Shown: positions 1 to 9,035 of the stretch, in pieces
Layout: every line of letters begins with the position of its first letter
How positions within the stretch are numbered: position 1 is the first letter of the stretch
Assembly (NCBI RefSeq): GCF_000423145.1
Contig: NZ_AUHK01000010.1
Location: 1-63,626, forward strand
Length of the DNA stretch: 63,626 nucleotides
Direction: 5' to 3'
Origin: Helcococcus sueciensis DSM 17243
GTDB lineage: Bacteria; Bacillota; Clostridia; Tissierellales; Peptoniphilaceae
The notes under the pieces: model-generated
What the model was told of the DNA's origin: nothing
Seen by the model: only the letters and a program-made list of their open reading frames with translations
Databases searched by the model: none
Position numbers and translations under genes: made by a program

Positions 1-459
<459 letters not shown>

Positions 460-576
460 AAGTTTAATCTAGCTTATTTTTTTGAAATTATTCAACTCAA
501 AAGTTTTGACATATTTTGTTGTTTAGGTTCTTTATTGTGTCGCCTTTTTAAGTTTCCTTTTTGTGACGACTTATAT

Positions 577-605
577 ATATTACCACCGATAAAAAACTTT
601 GTCAA
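577..605 (-). promoter_or_regulatory. rrn promoter P2
   Basis: On the minus strand there is a perfect -35 TTGACA (605-600), a 17-base spacer and a -10 TAATAT (582-577). It is the promoter nearer to the 16S gene, about 118 bases upstream of the mature end. The consensus -35 and 17-base spacing are typical of strong rRNA promoters. No boxA antitermination sequence could be assigned confidently in 460-576. Confidence 0.8.
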
Positions 606-668
606 GCTTTTTTTTAATTATTTTAATTATTTAGTAAATAACTAGAATAATAGCGGGTAACTTTTTAT

Positions 669-697
669 ATAATACCAACTGGAAATGCTTTTGTCAA
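669..697 (-). promoter_or_regulatory. rrn promoter P1, overlapping the whiA stop codon
   Basis: A second tandem promoter reads -35 TTGACA (697-692), 17 bases, -10 TATTAT (674-669). The TGA stop codon of whiA (696-694) lies inside the -35 hexamer, so the end of a coding sequence and the start of the rRNA promoter share bases. No intrinsic terminator separates whiA from the rrn operon, so read-through of whiA transcripts into rRNA is possible. Confidence 0.8.
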
Positions 698-1626
698 GTT
701 TTTTTTATTTCTAATGCTAAATCCTTAATTTTCTTCAATTGATAAGCAACTGAAGATTTACCTATTGGCTTTTTCATAAGTTGACCAAGCTCTTTTAAAC
801 TTAAATCGATATTATTTTTTCTAAGTTCTGCAATTTCCTTTAAATTTTCTGGAACAGCATTATGTTCTTCTAATATATTTATATAGTGTATATGTTCGAC
901 TGCTGTTTGTATTCTTTTATTTTCATTTGCAGATTCAAAATTCATTCTTCTATTTATATTATTTTTAATATCTTTTTCTACTTTTATATTCTCAAGTTCT
1001 AGCATAGCATTTTGTGCACCTATTATATATAAGAACGTACTTATGGTTTCAGAATTTTTAAAATATACTATATATTTTTGTTTTCTTTTATTATATAAAG
1101 CTTCTATTTCTTCTTTTTCTAGAACTACTGTGAGCAAGTCAACATCTTCTATGTTCGAAAATATTAACTCTAAATGATAATTTTTTTGCGGATCAACCAT
1201 ACTTCCAGATCCTAGATATACTCCTCTTAAGTATGCTGATACTCCTTCTTTAGAACTATTTATCCTTGAATATAAAGTCCTTAGTTCGGTATTATAATTC
1301 CCATATAAATCAAAACCACTATCAGCAATAATTTTATTCACAATATTTTCATCTTCTACAATAATCCCAAAAAGACCATCTTTCATGATATTGTTGTTTT
1401 CTACTTTTGAAATAGAAGACTCATAATCATAAAGATAGTCTATTAAAAGATATACTCTTTTGGCTACATATTCACTTTCAGTAAAAAAGTTAAGATTAAT
1501 AAAAGCATTTCTAATAGAAATGCTTGCGTTAGTTTTTAATATTGATGATAATTCGAGTAAAGCTTCAATCTTAGAGTTTAGCTTTAACTCTGACAATTCT
1601 TTTTTTACATTGTTTGAGAACGACAT
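694..1626 (-). CDS. whiA: DNA-binding protein WhiA
   Basis: A 310-residue WhiA/DUF199 protein. The N-terminal two thirds match the degenerate LAGLIDADG homing-endonuclease-like fold (for example the AYLRGVYLGSGSMVDP stretch), and the C-terminal third is a helix-turn-helix (LRKNNIDLSLKELGQLMKKP region). The family influences cell division, chromosome segregation and sporulation in Gram-positives; its exact role here is unknown. The ATG shares one base with the stop of the NUDIX gene upstream (TAATG), indicating translational coupling. The last gene of the rapZ-NUDIX-whiA string, directly before rrn. Confidence 0.95.
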   Translation of the reverse strand: MSFSNNVKKELSELKLNSKIEALLELSSILKTNASISIRNAFINLNFFTESEYVAKRVYLLIDYLYDYESSISKVENNNIMKDGLFGIIVEDENIVNKIIADSGFDLYGNYNTELRTLYSRINSSKEGVSAYLRGVYLGSGSMVDPQKNYHLELIFSNIEDVDLLTVVLEKEEIEALYNKRKQKYIVYFKNSETISTFLYIIGAQNAMLELENIKVEKDIKNNINRRMNFESANENKRIQTAVEHIHYINILEEHNAVPENLKEIAELRKNNIDLSLKELGQLMKKPIGKSSVAYQLKKIKDLALEIKKT

Positions 1627-2039
1627 TATTTTTCCTTTAAATTCCTATAAAACTTCATAGCATTTCTTACCATATTCTTTTCAGAATCATGTTTTAATAA
1701 ATGTACAGCTTGATTGTATTCTACAAAATCCGCTATTGAAAAACCTTCTTCTTTTTGAGGAATTAATTTCCCACCTTCTAGACTCATTAAATAATAGTCT
1801 ACTCTTTTTGATATTTTATCTCCATTTTGATTAAAGTAATAATACCTAGCATAACCAACTTTTTTTATAATTTTTGCATCTATGCCAGTCTCTTCATTAA
1901 CTTCTCTTATAGCTGTTTTTGCGGTGGTTTCAGAAGTTTCTATTTTCCCTTTTGGAAGAACCCAGTCGCCATAATATTTTTTTAAAAGCAATATTTTATT
2001 TTCATGTATTACAACACCACCAGCGCTATGTTCTTTCAT
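1626..2039 (-). CDS. NUDIX hydrolase
   Basis: A 137-residue single-domain NUDIX protein. The 23-residue NUDIX box spans residues 31-53 with every consensus position present (G31, E37, R45, E46, E49, E50, G52), so pyrophosphohydrolase activity with Mg2+ is expected. The substrate cannot be read from sequence; the small size and N-terminal SAGGVV resemble MutT/YvcI or diadenosine-polyphosphate hydrolases. In Bacillus a NUDIX gene (yvcI) stands before rapZ; here it stands between rapZ and whiA. Confidence 0.9.
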   Translation of the reverse strand: MKEHSAGGVVIHENKILLLKKYYGDWVLPKGKIETSETTAKTAIREVNEETGIDAKIIKKVGYARYYYFNQNGDKISKRVDYYLMSLEGGKLIPQKEEGFSIADFVEYNQAVHLLKHDSEKNMVRNAMKFYRNLKEK

Positions 2040-2108
2040 CGGACCACCTTCTTTCTTACTTTAATATAATCAATTTTACCTTTTAAGCAGTTTGAATTAA
2101 TGATTATA

Positions 2109-2948
2109 TTACCAATTGTTTTCTTCCCTATGATAAATTTGAGAATTATATTTTTCTTTTAGTTTTTTATTTATTTCCTCAGATATGGATACGGACCTAT
2201 GTTGCCCACCTGTACATCCAACACCTATAACAAGTTGTCTTTTACCTTGATTAATAAATTCTGGTATTAATTTTTCTATCAAATTTACTACCATATCAAT
2301 AAATTCATTAGTTATAGGAAAAGACATTACATAATCAGCGACCTCTTTATCTTTTCCTGTTTTATGTTTAAGTTCTTTTATATAGAAAGGATTGTCTATA
2401 AATCTAACATCAAATAAATAATCCGCCTCTTTCAATATTCCATATTTGTATCCAAAACTTACGACTTGAATTTTCGCTTCACATTTTTCATCTAAAAGTT
2501 GTATTATATTATTTTTTAATTGAGAAACTTTCATATATGTAGTGTCTAGATATTCATTTGCAAATTCTCTAACCTCTAACAAATCATATCGTTCTTTTTC
2601 TATAGCTTTTTCTAAGGTTAAATCTTTATATGGATGAGGTCTTCTATTTTCTTGAAATCGTCTTATAAGCTCTGAAGTTTCAGCGTCTAAATATATGATT
2701 TTTACATCATGATTCGACTTCAATAATTTAGATACTTCTCTGTTTAATTCTTTTAAAAGACTTCCAGCTCTAATATCTACTCCGACAGCTACTTTTTCTG
2801 TTATATTTTGTTTATTAATAGTCTCTATATATTCTTCAAGCAAAGTAGGTGGCAGATTATCAATTATATGATAGTTATTGTCTTGGCAAAAGTTTAATGC
2901 AGTAGTTTTTCCAGCTCCACTCATACCTGTAATTATAACAATCTTCAT
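2109..2948 (-). CDS. rapZ: RNase adapter / nucleotide-binding protein RapZ
   Basis: A 279-residue RapZ (YvcJ) protein. The Walker A is GMSGAGKT at residues 8-15, the family motif FQENRRPHPY follows around residue 110, and the C-terminal VIGVGCTGGQHRSV carries the conserved GCTGG/HRS loop. It binds ATP/GTP; in E. coli it guides RNase E to GlmZ, while its role in Firmicutes is less clear. It starts eight bases after murB. The companion yvcK-type gene usually found between rapZ and whiA is absent from this locus. Confidence 0.95.
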   Translation of the reverse strand: MKIVIITGMSGAGKTTALNFCQDNNYHIIDNLPPTLLEEYIETINKQNITEKVAVGVDIRAGSLLKELNREVSKLLKSNHDVKIIYLDAETSELIRRFQENRRPHPYKDLTLEKAIEKERYDLLEVREFANEYLDTTYMKVSQLKNNIIQLLDEKCEAKIQVVSFGYKYGILKEADYLFDVRFIDNPFYIKELKHKTGKDKEVADYVMSFPITNEFIDMVVNLIEKLIPEFINQGKRQLVIGVGCTGGQHRSVSISEEINKKLKEKYNSQIYHREENNW

Positions 2949-2956
2949 AATTCCTC

Positions 2957-3865
2957 TTATTCTTCCCCTATTAATTTTACTTCTCTTTCAAGTTTAACCT
3001 TGTATTTGTCATAAACTCTTTTTTGCACATCTTCTATAAGATGTAGCATGTTCTCACATGTTGAATCTTCTATATTAATTAAGAAGCCAGCGTGTTTTTC
3101 TGAAACCATTGCATTTCCAACTCTATAACCTCTGAGTCCTGCATCATCTATTAATTTCGATGCAAAATATCCTTCCGGTCTCTTAAAAGTTGAGCCTGCT
3201 GAGTTTTTATCTAAAGGTTGTCTTGATGATCTCTTATTATCATATTCTTTAAAATCTTCAATTATCTTTTCATATTTTCCAGGTTTTAGCTCGAAACTTA
3301 CTTCTAATACTATCAAATCTTTTTCCGAAGCTGTTGAATGTCTATAAGAAAAATCCATTTCTTCATTATTAAAGTTTTGAATATTTCCATCCCTGTCTAT
3401 ACATACTACATTTTTTACTATATCTTTCATCTCTGTTCCGTAGGCTCCAGCATTCATTATAATGGCTCCTCCTACAGTTCCAGGAATTCCACTAACCGCT
3501 TCCATTCCGGTAAGTTTTTTTTCAAAAGACTCTATTGCTGCAGCTCTAAGTGTAGCTCCTGATTGCGCAGTCAACATGTTTTCTTTTACCGTTATTTGAG
3601 AGAATTCATCTTTTAATACAACAACTATTCCTCTTATACCTTTATCTCTAACTAATAAATTTGAACCATTTCCTATTATCGTAAGAGGAGTATTAGTTTC
3701 TTTAGCTATATTTATAATTTTTTGAATCTGATCAATAGAATTAGGCTCAATTAAAACATCAGCTGGACCACCAATTTTCATGGTAGTATAATCTCTCATC
3801 AAAACATTTTCTTTTATTTTAACTATTCCATTTTCTTTTAATTTATTTAATATATCTAAATACAT
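2957..3865 (-). CDS. murB: UDP-N-acetylenolpyruvoylglucosamine reductase MurB
   Basis: A 302-residue FAD enzyme reducing UDP-GlcNAc-enolpyruvate to UDP-MurNAc in peptidoglycan synthesis. The FAD-binding GGPADVLIEP and GNGSNLLVRD stretches, the GIPGTVGGAIIMNAGAYG loop and the substrate-site NSAGSTFKRPEG serine are all present, in family order and at family length. It starts one base after the stop of the VanY-like gene, so the two are probably translated in a coupled way, and murI lies just upstream. Confidence 0.96.
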   Translation of the reverse strand: MYLDILNKLKENGIVKIKENVLMRDYTTMKIGGPADVLIEPNSIDQIQKIINIAKETNTPLTIIGNGSNLLVRDKGIRGIVVVLKDEFSQITVKENMLTAQSGATLRAAAIESFEKKLTGMEAVSGIPGTVGGAIIMNAGAYGTEMKDIVKNVVCIDRDGNIQNFNNEEMDFSYRHSTASEKDLIVLEVSFELKPGKYEKIIEDFKEYDNKRSSRQPLDKNSAGSTFKRPEGYFASKLIDDAGLRGYRVGNAMVSEKHAGFLINIEDSTCENMLHLIEDVQKRVYDKYKVKLEREVKLIGEE

Positions 3866-3866
3866 A

Positions 3867-4805
3867 TTATTCCTCAGTTATATTAAAATATTCTTCAAAA
3901 GATAGATTCTTATCATGCATTTCTTTAGCTATTTCAACTCCAACATATCTATATATCCTATCATTAGCAAAAAATCCTGTTATATCTTCTTTTCCTTCTG
4001 GATATCTCAAAATAAAACCATATTCATAAGCGTGTTCTGTTAACCATTCACCTTGAATAGTTTTCTTAAAATCTATATTATCTGATGTGTTAGGAATTTC
4101 TAACTCAATAGATTCACCTGTTCTTAAAGTATGATTCGTATAGTCAGGAACAGCATATTTTTGATTTTTAGCTTTATTTATCTTTTGGTCATCGATTGTT
4201 GTTCTTGAAACCCCTATATTCATCCCCGCTCTTTTCATAGCTTCAAACATTACAAGAGCTGAATTTTCAACATCTACAGAGAAAACAGTGTCAAAATCTT
4301 GAGGAAAAGTGTTTTTTATAGAATCTAAAAGAACACCATCTTTAACAACTAGTTCATTCTCTTTAACATCTTGTAATTTTATCGCTTGAATATATCCAAA
4401 ATCTCCATTTTTCTTTATTTTAGCCCATCCGTTTTCTTGTCCATAATATTTTATATATTCTCCATTACTAACTTTGAAATTAACTTTTGGGTTATTAATT
4501 ACTTCTTCATAGACATCAGCATCTATAGAAACTTTTTTGTATGAGAGTAATTTATCAGAATATTTTTGTTCTCCCTTTACGCTATATGTAGTATCTTCAT
4601 TTATAGTTTCTTGTATATTTGTAATTAATTTTGCTGAATCTGCTTGAGCATTATGCTGTCTGGATATAAATGTATACACTGAAGCTACCGATATAGTCGC
4701 AATTAAGCCAATCGCAACCATTTTAAACTTAGCTTGTTTTCTTCTTTTTTCTCTATTTATTAGTCTTTGTAATTTATTGTTATGTGTTTGATTGTTTTTT
4801 TTCAT
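3867..4805 (-). CDS. SH3-domain VanY-like (M15) protein lacking catalytic residues
   Basis: A 312-residue protein starting at ATG 4805, which has AAAGG six bases upstream; a TTG at 4820 is in frame but has no site. It has a basic N-terminus, one membrane anchor (about residues 28-47), an SH3-like segment (about 110-145) and a C-terminal domain resembling VanY D,D-carboxypeptidases (about 160-305), with WLTEHAYEYGFILRYPEGK and RYVG. The family SxHxxGxxxD motif reads HTLRTGESIE and the ExWHxRYVG motif reads NDRIYRYVG, so both His ligands, the Asp ligand and the catalytic Glu are all changed. It is probably a non-catalytic peptidoglycan-binding protein. Its position between murI and murB supports a wall role. 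Confidence 0.8.
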   Translation of the reverse strand: MKKNNQTHNNKLQRLINREKRRKQAKFKMVAIGLIATISVASVYTFISRQHNAQADSAKLITNIQETINEDTTYSVKGEQKYSDKLLSYKKVSIDADVYEEVINNPKVNFKVSNGEYIKYYGQENGWAKIKKNGDFGYIQAIKLQDVKENELVVKDGVLLDSIKNTFPQDFDTVFSVDVENSALVMFEAMKRAGMNIGVSRTTIDDQKINKAKNQKYAVPDYTNHTLRTGESIELEIPNTSDNIDFKKTIQGEWLTEHAYEYGFILRYPEGKEDITGFFANDRIYRYVGVEIAKEMHDKNLSFEEYFNITEE

Positions 4806-4892
4806 CTGGAGGCCTTTCAAATTTACATTTGTTTTAATTATACAACATATAGATATATATTAAAAGACAGATTTTAGTAATTTATCATTTTT

Positions 4893-5663
4893 TTAGACGA
4901 TTTCTTTTATTTTAGGAAATAGCTTCTTCATATTCTTCTCAAACTTTTCCTTGTCTTTAGTAACTATTAAATCTACTTCCCCTATATAATCTCTTAATAG
5001 AACATTTTCTTTTAAATATTCATAAACTATTTTAGCTACATTTTCTGACGGATCAAACACATTAACGTCTTCGCCAATTGCTTTTTGAAACTCATCTCTT
5101 AAAATAGGATAATGCGTACATCCTAGAATTAATAAATCAATATCTTTATTTCTAAAATTTTTTATGTACTTATCTACTAAGATTTGCTTTTCATTTTCTT
5201 TAAGGTATTCGTTTTCTATAGCTGGAACTATGTCTCTACATGCAACACCAATTACATTTGCCTCATTGTTAGCTTTTTTTATTTTTTCTACATATACTCC
5301 CGCATTTATCGCACTTTTTGTAGCCGCTAAAAGAATATTTTTTTGTTTATCTACACTTTTTATAGCTGCATCCATCACTGTCACTATTGGAATGTCATAA
5401 TCATTTTGTATTTCTTCTATAAATGATGATGCAGTATTACAAGCAACTACTACCATTTTTACACCTTTTGAAACAAAATAATCCATAATATTTTTAGTAA
5501 ATTCAATTATTTGTTCTTTTGTTTTTTCTCCATACGGACTATTTTTTAAATCTCCAATGTATAGATAGTGTTCATTCGGTAAATATTTTATTAATTTTTC
5601 TAATACAGTCAACCCACCAATACCTGAATCAAAAACTCCTATTGGTCTTTCTTTATTCTCCAT
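4893..5663 (-). CDS. murI: glutamate racemase
   Basis: A 256-residue Asp/Glu racemase making D-glutamate for peptidoglycan. The N-terminal FDSGIGGLTV motif, the first catalytic cysteine in VVACNTAS and the second in LGCTHYPIL are intact and family length is normal. It follows veg after a terminator hairpin and leads the VanY-like/murB/rapZ/NUDIX/whiA string, with 87 bases to the next start. Confidence 0.96.
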   Translation of the reverse strand: MENKERPIGVFDSGIGGLTVLEKLIKYLPNEHYLYIGDLKNSPYGEKTKEQIIEFTKNIMDYFVSKGVKMVVVACNTASSFIEEIQNDYDIPIVTVMDAAIKSVDKQKNILLAATKSAINAGVYVEKIKKANNEANVIGVACRDIVPAIENEYLKENEKQILVDKYIKNFRNKDIDLLILGCTHYPILRDEFQKAIGEDVNVFDPSENVAKIVYEYLKENVLLRDYIGEVDLIVTKDKEKFEKNMKKLFPKIKEIV

Positions 5664-5681
5664 AAATCCTCTATTTAAAAG

Positions 5682-5704
5682 TAAAAAAGCATCATCGTGA
5701 TGCT
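5682..5704 (-). terminator. intrinsic terminator after veg
   Basis: Minus-strand hairpin AGCATCA-CGA-TGATGCT followed by TTTTTTAC, starting right after the veg stop and ending before the murI start. Confidence 0.8.
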
Positions 5705-5712
5705 CAAATTAA

Positions 5713-5955
5713 CTAACTTACTACCTTTATTTCGACAGTTGATGTTAAAACGTCTGAATAAGTATATGAAAGAGTTAAACTTTCGTCAAAATCATTCTTT
5801 ACTCTTACCGTAAACAGATTTGGAAATGCATTTTCTATATATCCTACTCTAGTAACGATTCTCTTTCTGCCCTTATCAGCTTTTAGTTGAACTTTTTTTC
5901 CAACTATTTCTTCTACTTCGTTTCTAATAGACGCTAATGCTTCTGACCTTTTCAT
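5713..5955 (-). CDS. veg: Veg family protein
   Basis: An 80-residue protein matching the Veg family throughout (IRNEVEEIVGKKVQLKADKGRKR near the start, then the VRVKNDFDESLTLSYTYSDVLT segment). In Bacillus, Veg is highly expressed and has been linked to biofilm formation and sporulation; the mechanism is unclear. It is a single-gene unit between its own strong promoter and a terminator. Confidence 0.93.
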   Translation of the reverse strand: MKRSEALASIRNEVEEIVGKKVQLKADKGRKRIVTRVGYIENAFPNLFTVRVKNDFDESLTLSYTYSDVLTSTVEIKVVS

Positions 5956-5992
5956 AATACATCACCACTTTCATATTTATTTCGACAATGTT

Positions 5993-6021
5993 ATCATACC
6001 ATATATAGTATTAAAAGTCAA
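5993..6021 (-). promoter_or_regulatory. veg promoter
   Basis: Minus-strand -35 TTGACT (6021-6016), 17-base spacer, -10 TATGAT (5998-5993), about 40 bases before the veg start. The spacing and near-consensus boxes suit the strong constitutive veg promoter known in Bacillus. Confidence 0.75.
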
Positions 6022-6164
6022 AAATTTAAATATTATAAACAATAATAATATATATGTCAACTATTTTAAATCTTGACTATATAAGTCGGGTATTTAAAAT
6101 TACAATTAATTAGTGTATAATTAATCTTGAACATATATTTAAAATTACCATAGAGGAGCAGTTT

Positions 6165-6371
6165 ATGTCAGAACAAAACGAAGAATTAGTTATAACTGGA
6201 GATATGATACTTGCTGATGTTATAAGATTAAAACCTAGAACTTTAGGAATACTTATGTCGTTTGGATTAGGATGTATAGGTTGTCCTGTAAGTCAAATGG
6301 AAACCGTTGAAGAAGCTGCGATGGTGCACGGTTTAGAAGTTGATTTCTTGCTTGATGCATTAAATGCTTAA
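6165..6371 (+). CDS. DUF1858 domain protein
   Basis: A 68-residue protein made up almost wholly of a DUF1858 domain, with the redox-type motif GLGCIGCPVS (CxxC) near residue 40. Such domains occur alone or fused to hybrid-cluster and other redox proteins; the function of stand-alone copies is not established. The ATG is preceded by GAGGAG. The gene is transcribed alone, divergent from veg and convergent with the glutaredoxin gene. Confidence 0.9.
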   Translation: MSEQNEELVITGDMILADVIRLKPRTLGILMSFGLGCIGCPVSQMETVEEAAMVHGLEVDFLLDALNA

Positions 6372-6417
6372 TCTTCACCTATGACAAAAACATTTTATAA
6401 TTAATAAAGAATAACTC

Positions 6418-6450
6418 AAAACTGCTATTAATATATTAATAGCAGTTTTT
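6418..6450 (+). terminator. intrinsic terminator of the DUF1858 gene
   Basis: A 26-base palindrome (6421-6446, arms ACTGCTATTA/TAATAGCAGT) followed by TTTTTG. It could also act weakly on the opposite strand because an AAA run precedes it. Confidence 0.8.
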
Positions 6451-6468
6451 GTTTTTTATTTTTTCGAT

Positions 6469-6497
6469 AAAAAAAGCTAGACACCAAAATGTCTAGC
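6469..6497 (-). terminator. intrinsic terminator of the glutaredoxin gene
   Basis: Minus-strand stem GCTAGACA / TGTCTAGC (6497-6476) with a six-base loop, followed by TTTTTTA. Confidence 0.85.
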
Positions 6498-6505
6498 CAT
6501 TTATT

Positions 6506-6736
6506 TTATAAATTTAATAAACTTGATAATCTATTTTTGTCAAATCCTACAACTTCTTCTTCTCCCACTACTATAACAGGAACCCCTCTATAGCCTTTTG
6601 AGATTAATTCATTTCTTGCTTCTTCACTTGTTGTAACATTTTTTTCTTCAAATTCCACATTGTTTTCAGTTAAAAAGCTCTTTGCAGCTACACAATATGG
6701 GCATGTTTCTGATGTATATACTACTACTTTTTCCAT
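6506..6736 (-). CDS. glutaredoxin-family protein
   Basis: A 76-residue thioredoxin-fold protein with the redox-active CPYC at residues 12-15, the cis-proline in GVPVIVV and the C-terminal GFD of the glutaredoxin/NrdH group. It probably reduces disulfides using thioredoxin reductase rather than glutathione, since many such anaerobes lack glutathione; this is inference. Single gene with its own terminator. Confidence 0.9.
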   Translation of the reverse strand: MEKVVVYTSETCPYCVAAKSFLTENNVEFEEKNVTTSEEARNELISKGYRGVPVIVVGEEEVVGFDKNRLSSLLNL

Positions 6737-6835
6737 TTCTTTTTTTCTCCTTATTTTTTTATTGTATTAAACATATAAAATATTGCACGTAAAAATAATT
6801 ACGCGTACATGTTGTAAAATAATATTACCCAGCAT

Positions 6836-7696
6836 CTATTTTTCTAAACACTTTGTTATATTTAAATAATCATTAATCGATAAATCTTCTGGTCTATAGT
6901 TTGATGGTATCTCTAATTCGTCCAAAACTTCTTTTAATTTATTTTTTGATAAATTAAGAGATACGTCTGTAGTTAGAGCGTTTAGCAAGTTTTTTCTTCT
7001 TTTTGTGAATCCTCCTCTAACTAATTTAAAAAATATTTCCTTATCTACATCTGGTAATTTATCTTTGAGTTTTAAATTAATTACTACACTATCAACTTTT
7101 GGTTGAGGCATAAATACCGATTTTGGCGCTTCGACAATTTTAAAAGCCTCTGAATAAAAGTTTGTAAATACCGTTATCGACCCATATGTTTTATTACCTG
7201 GACTTGCTAGAATTCTCTCGCCCACTTCTTTTTGCATCATAAATGTAAGCGATTTAATGTTTAGTCCAGATTCTAAAAACAACTCTATTATTGGAGTAGT
7301 GATATAATACGGTAAATTCGCTACCACCTTAAATGACTCATCACCAAATTGATCTTTTACTAATTTATTTAAATCCACTTTTAAAATGTCAGCATTTACT
7401 AATACAAAATTGTCAAAACTTGCTAATGTTTGACTTAAAACAGAATTCAATCTTTCATCGATTTCTACTGATACAACTTTCTTAGCATTTAGAAGTAATT
7501 CTTCTGTTAAAGTCCCAAACCCTGGTCCTATTTCTAATACATTATCTTCTTTTGTGATATCTGCACCTTTAGAAATTGCTCGTACTACATTTCCATCAAT
7601 AAGGAAATTTTGTCCTAGTCCTTTTGAAAAATTAAAACCAAAAAATTTAACTAATTCTTTAATCACTTTAGGTGAATATAGTCTATCTCTATTCAT
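6836..7696 (-). CDS. rsmA: 16S rRNA A1518/A1519 dimethyltransferase RsmA (KsgA)
   Basis: A 286-residue SAM enzyme that dimethylates two adjacent adenines in the 3' terminal helix of 16S rRNA. It has GQNFLID at the start, SAM-binding motif I EIGPGFGTLT and the catalytic motif NLPYYITTPI, in family order and length. It begins directly after the stop of rnmV and is the last gene of metG-tatD-rnmV-rsmA, the order also found in Bacillus. Confidence 0.97.
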   Translation of the reverse strand: MNRDRLYSPKVIKELVKFFGFNFSKGLGQNFLIDGNVVRAISKGADITKEDNVLEIGPGFGTLTEELLLNAKKVVSVEIDERLNSVLSQTLASFDNFVLVNADILKVDLNKLVKDQFGDESFKVVANLPYYITTPIIELFLESGLNIKSLTFMMQKEVGERILASPGNKTYGSITVFTNFYSEAFKIVEAPKSVFMPQPKVDSVVINLKLKDKLPDVDKEIFFKLVRGGFTKRRKNLLNALTTDVSLNLSKNKLKEVLDELEIPSNYRPEDLSINDYLNITKCLEK

Positions 7697-8245
7697 TTAC
7701 ACCTCAATATTATTAAGCGCTCTATTAAACTCTTCTCTTGTAATACCATACATATTAAGTCTCATAAGTAATTGTTTTGAATTACAATATGTGATATTCA
7801 GTTCATTACAAAGTGCAATACGCTTTTCTTTTGAATTTTGAAGACCTGTAAGTCCATTATCTACTATGTCATTTAATTCGAATTCGTCAATATTTTCTTC
7901 TAAAACAGGTCTAGCTTTCTCAATCGCATCAATAATCGCTTCATCTGATGCATTCTCTACTCCTACATTTGAACTTTTTGTAGCCTTCAGTTTAGAAATG
8001 CTTGCAAATTTAGCATTTGGAACATATTCTCGAATTATATTCGAAATTCTTTTTCCAGCATAGTCTGGATCTGTAAGAACAATAATTCCTTTTCTTTCAT
8101 TTATCTCTACCAACTCTTCAAGCAATTCAGATTTAAGACCAAGACCATGAGTTGCAATTACATCTATATTCCCTTCAAACGCTCGTTTTACAGCAATTAT
8201 ATCACTCTTACCCTCAACTACGATAACTTCTCTAATCTTCTTCAT
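7697..8245 (-). CDS. rnmV: ribonuclease M5
   Basis: A 182-residue TOPRIM nuclease maturing 5S rRNA. EGKSD near the start and DPDYAGKRI near residue 60 are the TOPRIM metal-site motifs. The ATG at 8245 is preferred; a TTG at 8257 is in frame but only about two bases from the AAGGA sequence, which itself lies rather far (13-14 bases) from the ATG, so the start is not certain. The gene overlaps the end of tatD, consistent with coupled translation. Confidence 0.93.
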   Translation of the reverse strand: MKKIREVIVVEGKSDIIAVKRAFEGNIDVIATHGLGLKSELLEELVEINERKGIIVLTDPDYAGKRISNIIREYVPNAKFASISKLKATKSSNVGVENASDEAIIDAIEKARPVLEENIDEFELNDIVDNGLTGLQNSKEKRIALCNELNITYCNSKQLLMRLNMYGITREEFNRALNNIEV

Positions 8246-9035
8246 TTTTAGTATCAATTCCTTTTATCCCAAAAAATCTAATTGTGTTTTGATTAGTTAT
8301 TTCTCTAATATAATCTAAATCTTCAACCCTCATTTCAGAAAATCTTTTCGCAGTATCATGTGTGTATTTCGGTTCATTTCTTTTACCACGATTTGGAACG
8401 GGAGTTAGATATGGTGCATCCGTCTCAAGTAAAACTCTATCTAAAGGTACATTTTCAACTACTTTTACTAAGTTTTTTGCATTTTTAAATGTAATCATTC
8501 CGCCAAGAGAAATATAAAAACCTAATTCTAAATATTTTTGACAGTCTTCCCAAGTTTCATTAAATGAATGCAGTAAAACTTTCATGCCTTGAGCATATTC
8601 CTTAAGAATTTTATACGTGTCTTCGAAAGCTTCTCTTGAATGAATTACAATTGGAAGATCCAGTTCTTTAGCAAGTTTTATCTGTTCAATAAATACTTCT
8701 TTTTGTATGTCTACCGGAGAAAAATCATAATGATAATCTAGTCCAATCTCTCCTACAGCCACCACCTTTTCATTTTCAATAGCTAACTTTTTGTATTTTC
8801 CTCTTAATTCTTGAGTATAATCCTTAGCATCATGAGGATGAGTTCCTACCATAGCAAATATTTTTTCATGTTTACAAGCCATTTCTACCGATTTATAACT
8901 TGACTTTTCATCAACAGCAGGGTTAATTACAAAAAGTACTTTATCTTCTTCAAATCTATTTATTATATCTTCTCTATCTTCGTTAAACCTTTCACTGTCT
9001 AAATGAGCATGAGAATCTATTATATATTTTGACAT
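8232..9035 (-). CDS. tatD: TatD family metal-dependent deoxyribonuclease
   Basis: A 267-residue amidohydrolase-fold nuclease. The metal-binding motifs appear in order: DSHAHLD near the start, GEIGLDYH, VIHSREAF, LLHSF and LLETDAPYLTP. It is thought to act as a 3'-5' exonuclease in DNA turnover. It shares one base with the metG stop (overlap at 9035) and runs into rnmV. Confidence 0.95.
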   Translation of the reverse strand: MSKYIIDSHAHLDSERFNEDREDIINRFEEDKVLFVINPAVDEKSSYKSVEMACKHEKIFAMVGTHPHDAKDYTQELRGKYKKLAIENEKVVAVGEIGLDYHYDFSPVDIQKEVFIEQIKLAKELDLPIVIHSREAFEDTYKILKEYAQGMKVLLHSFNETWEDCQKYLELGFYISLGGMITFKNAKNLVKVVENVPLDRVLLETDAPYLTPVPNRGKRNEPKYTHDTAKRFSEMRVEDLDYIREITNQNTIRFFGIKGIDTKNEED

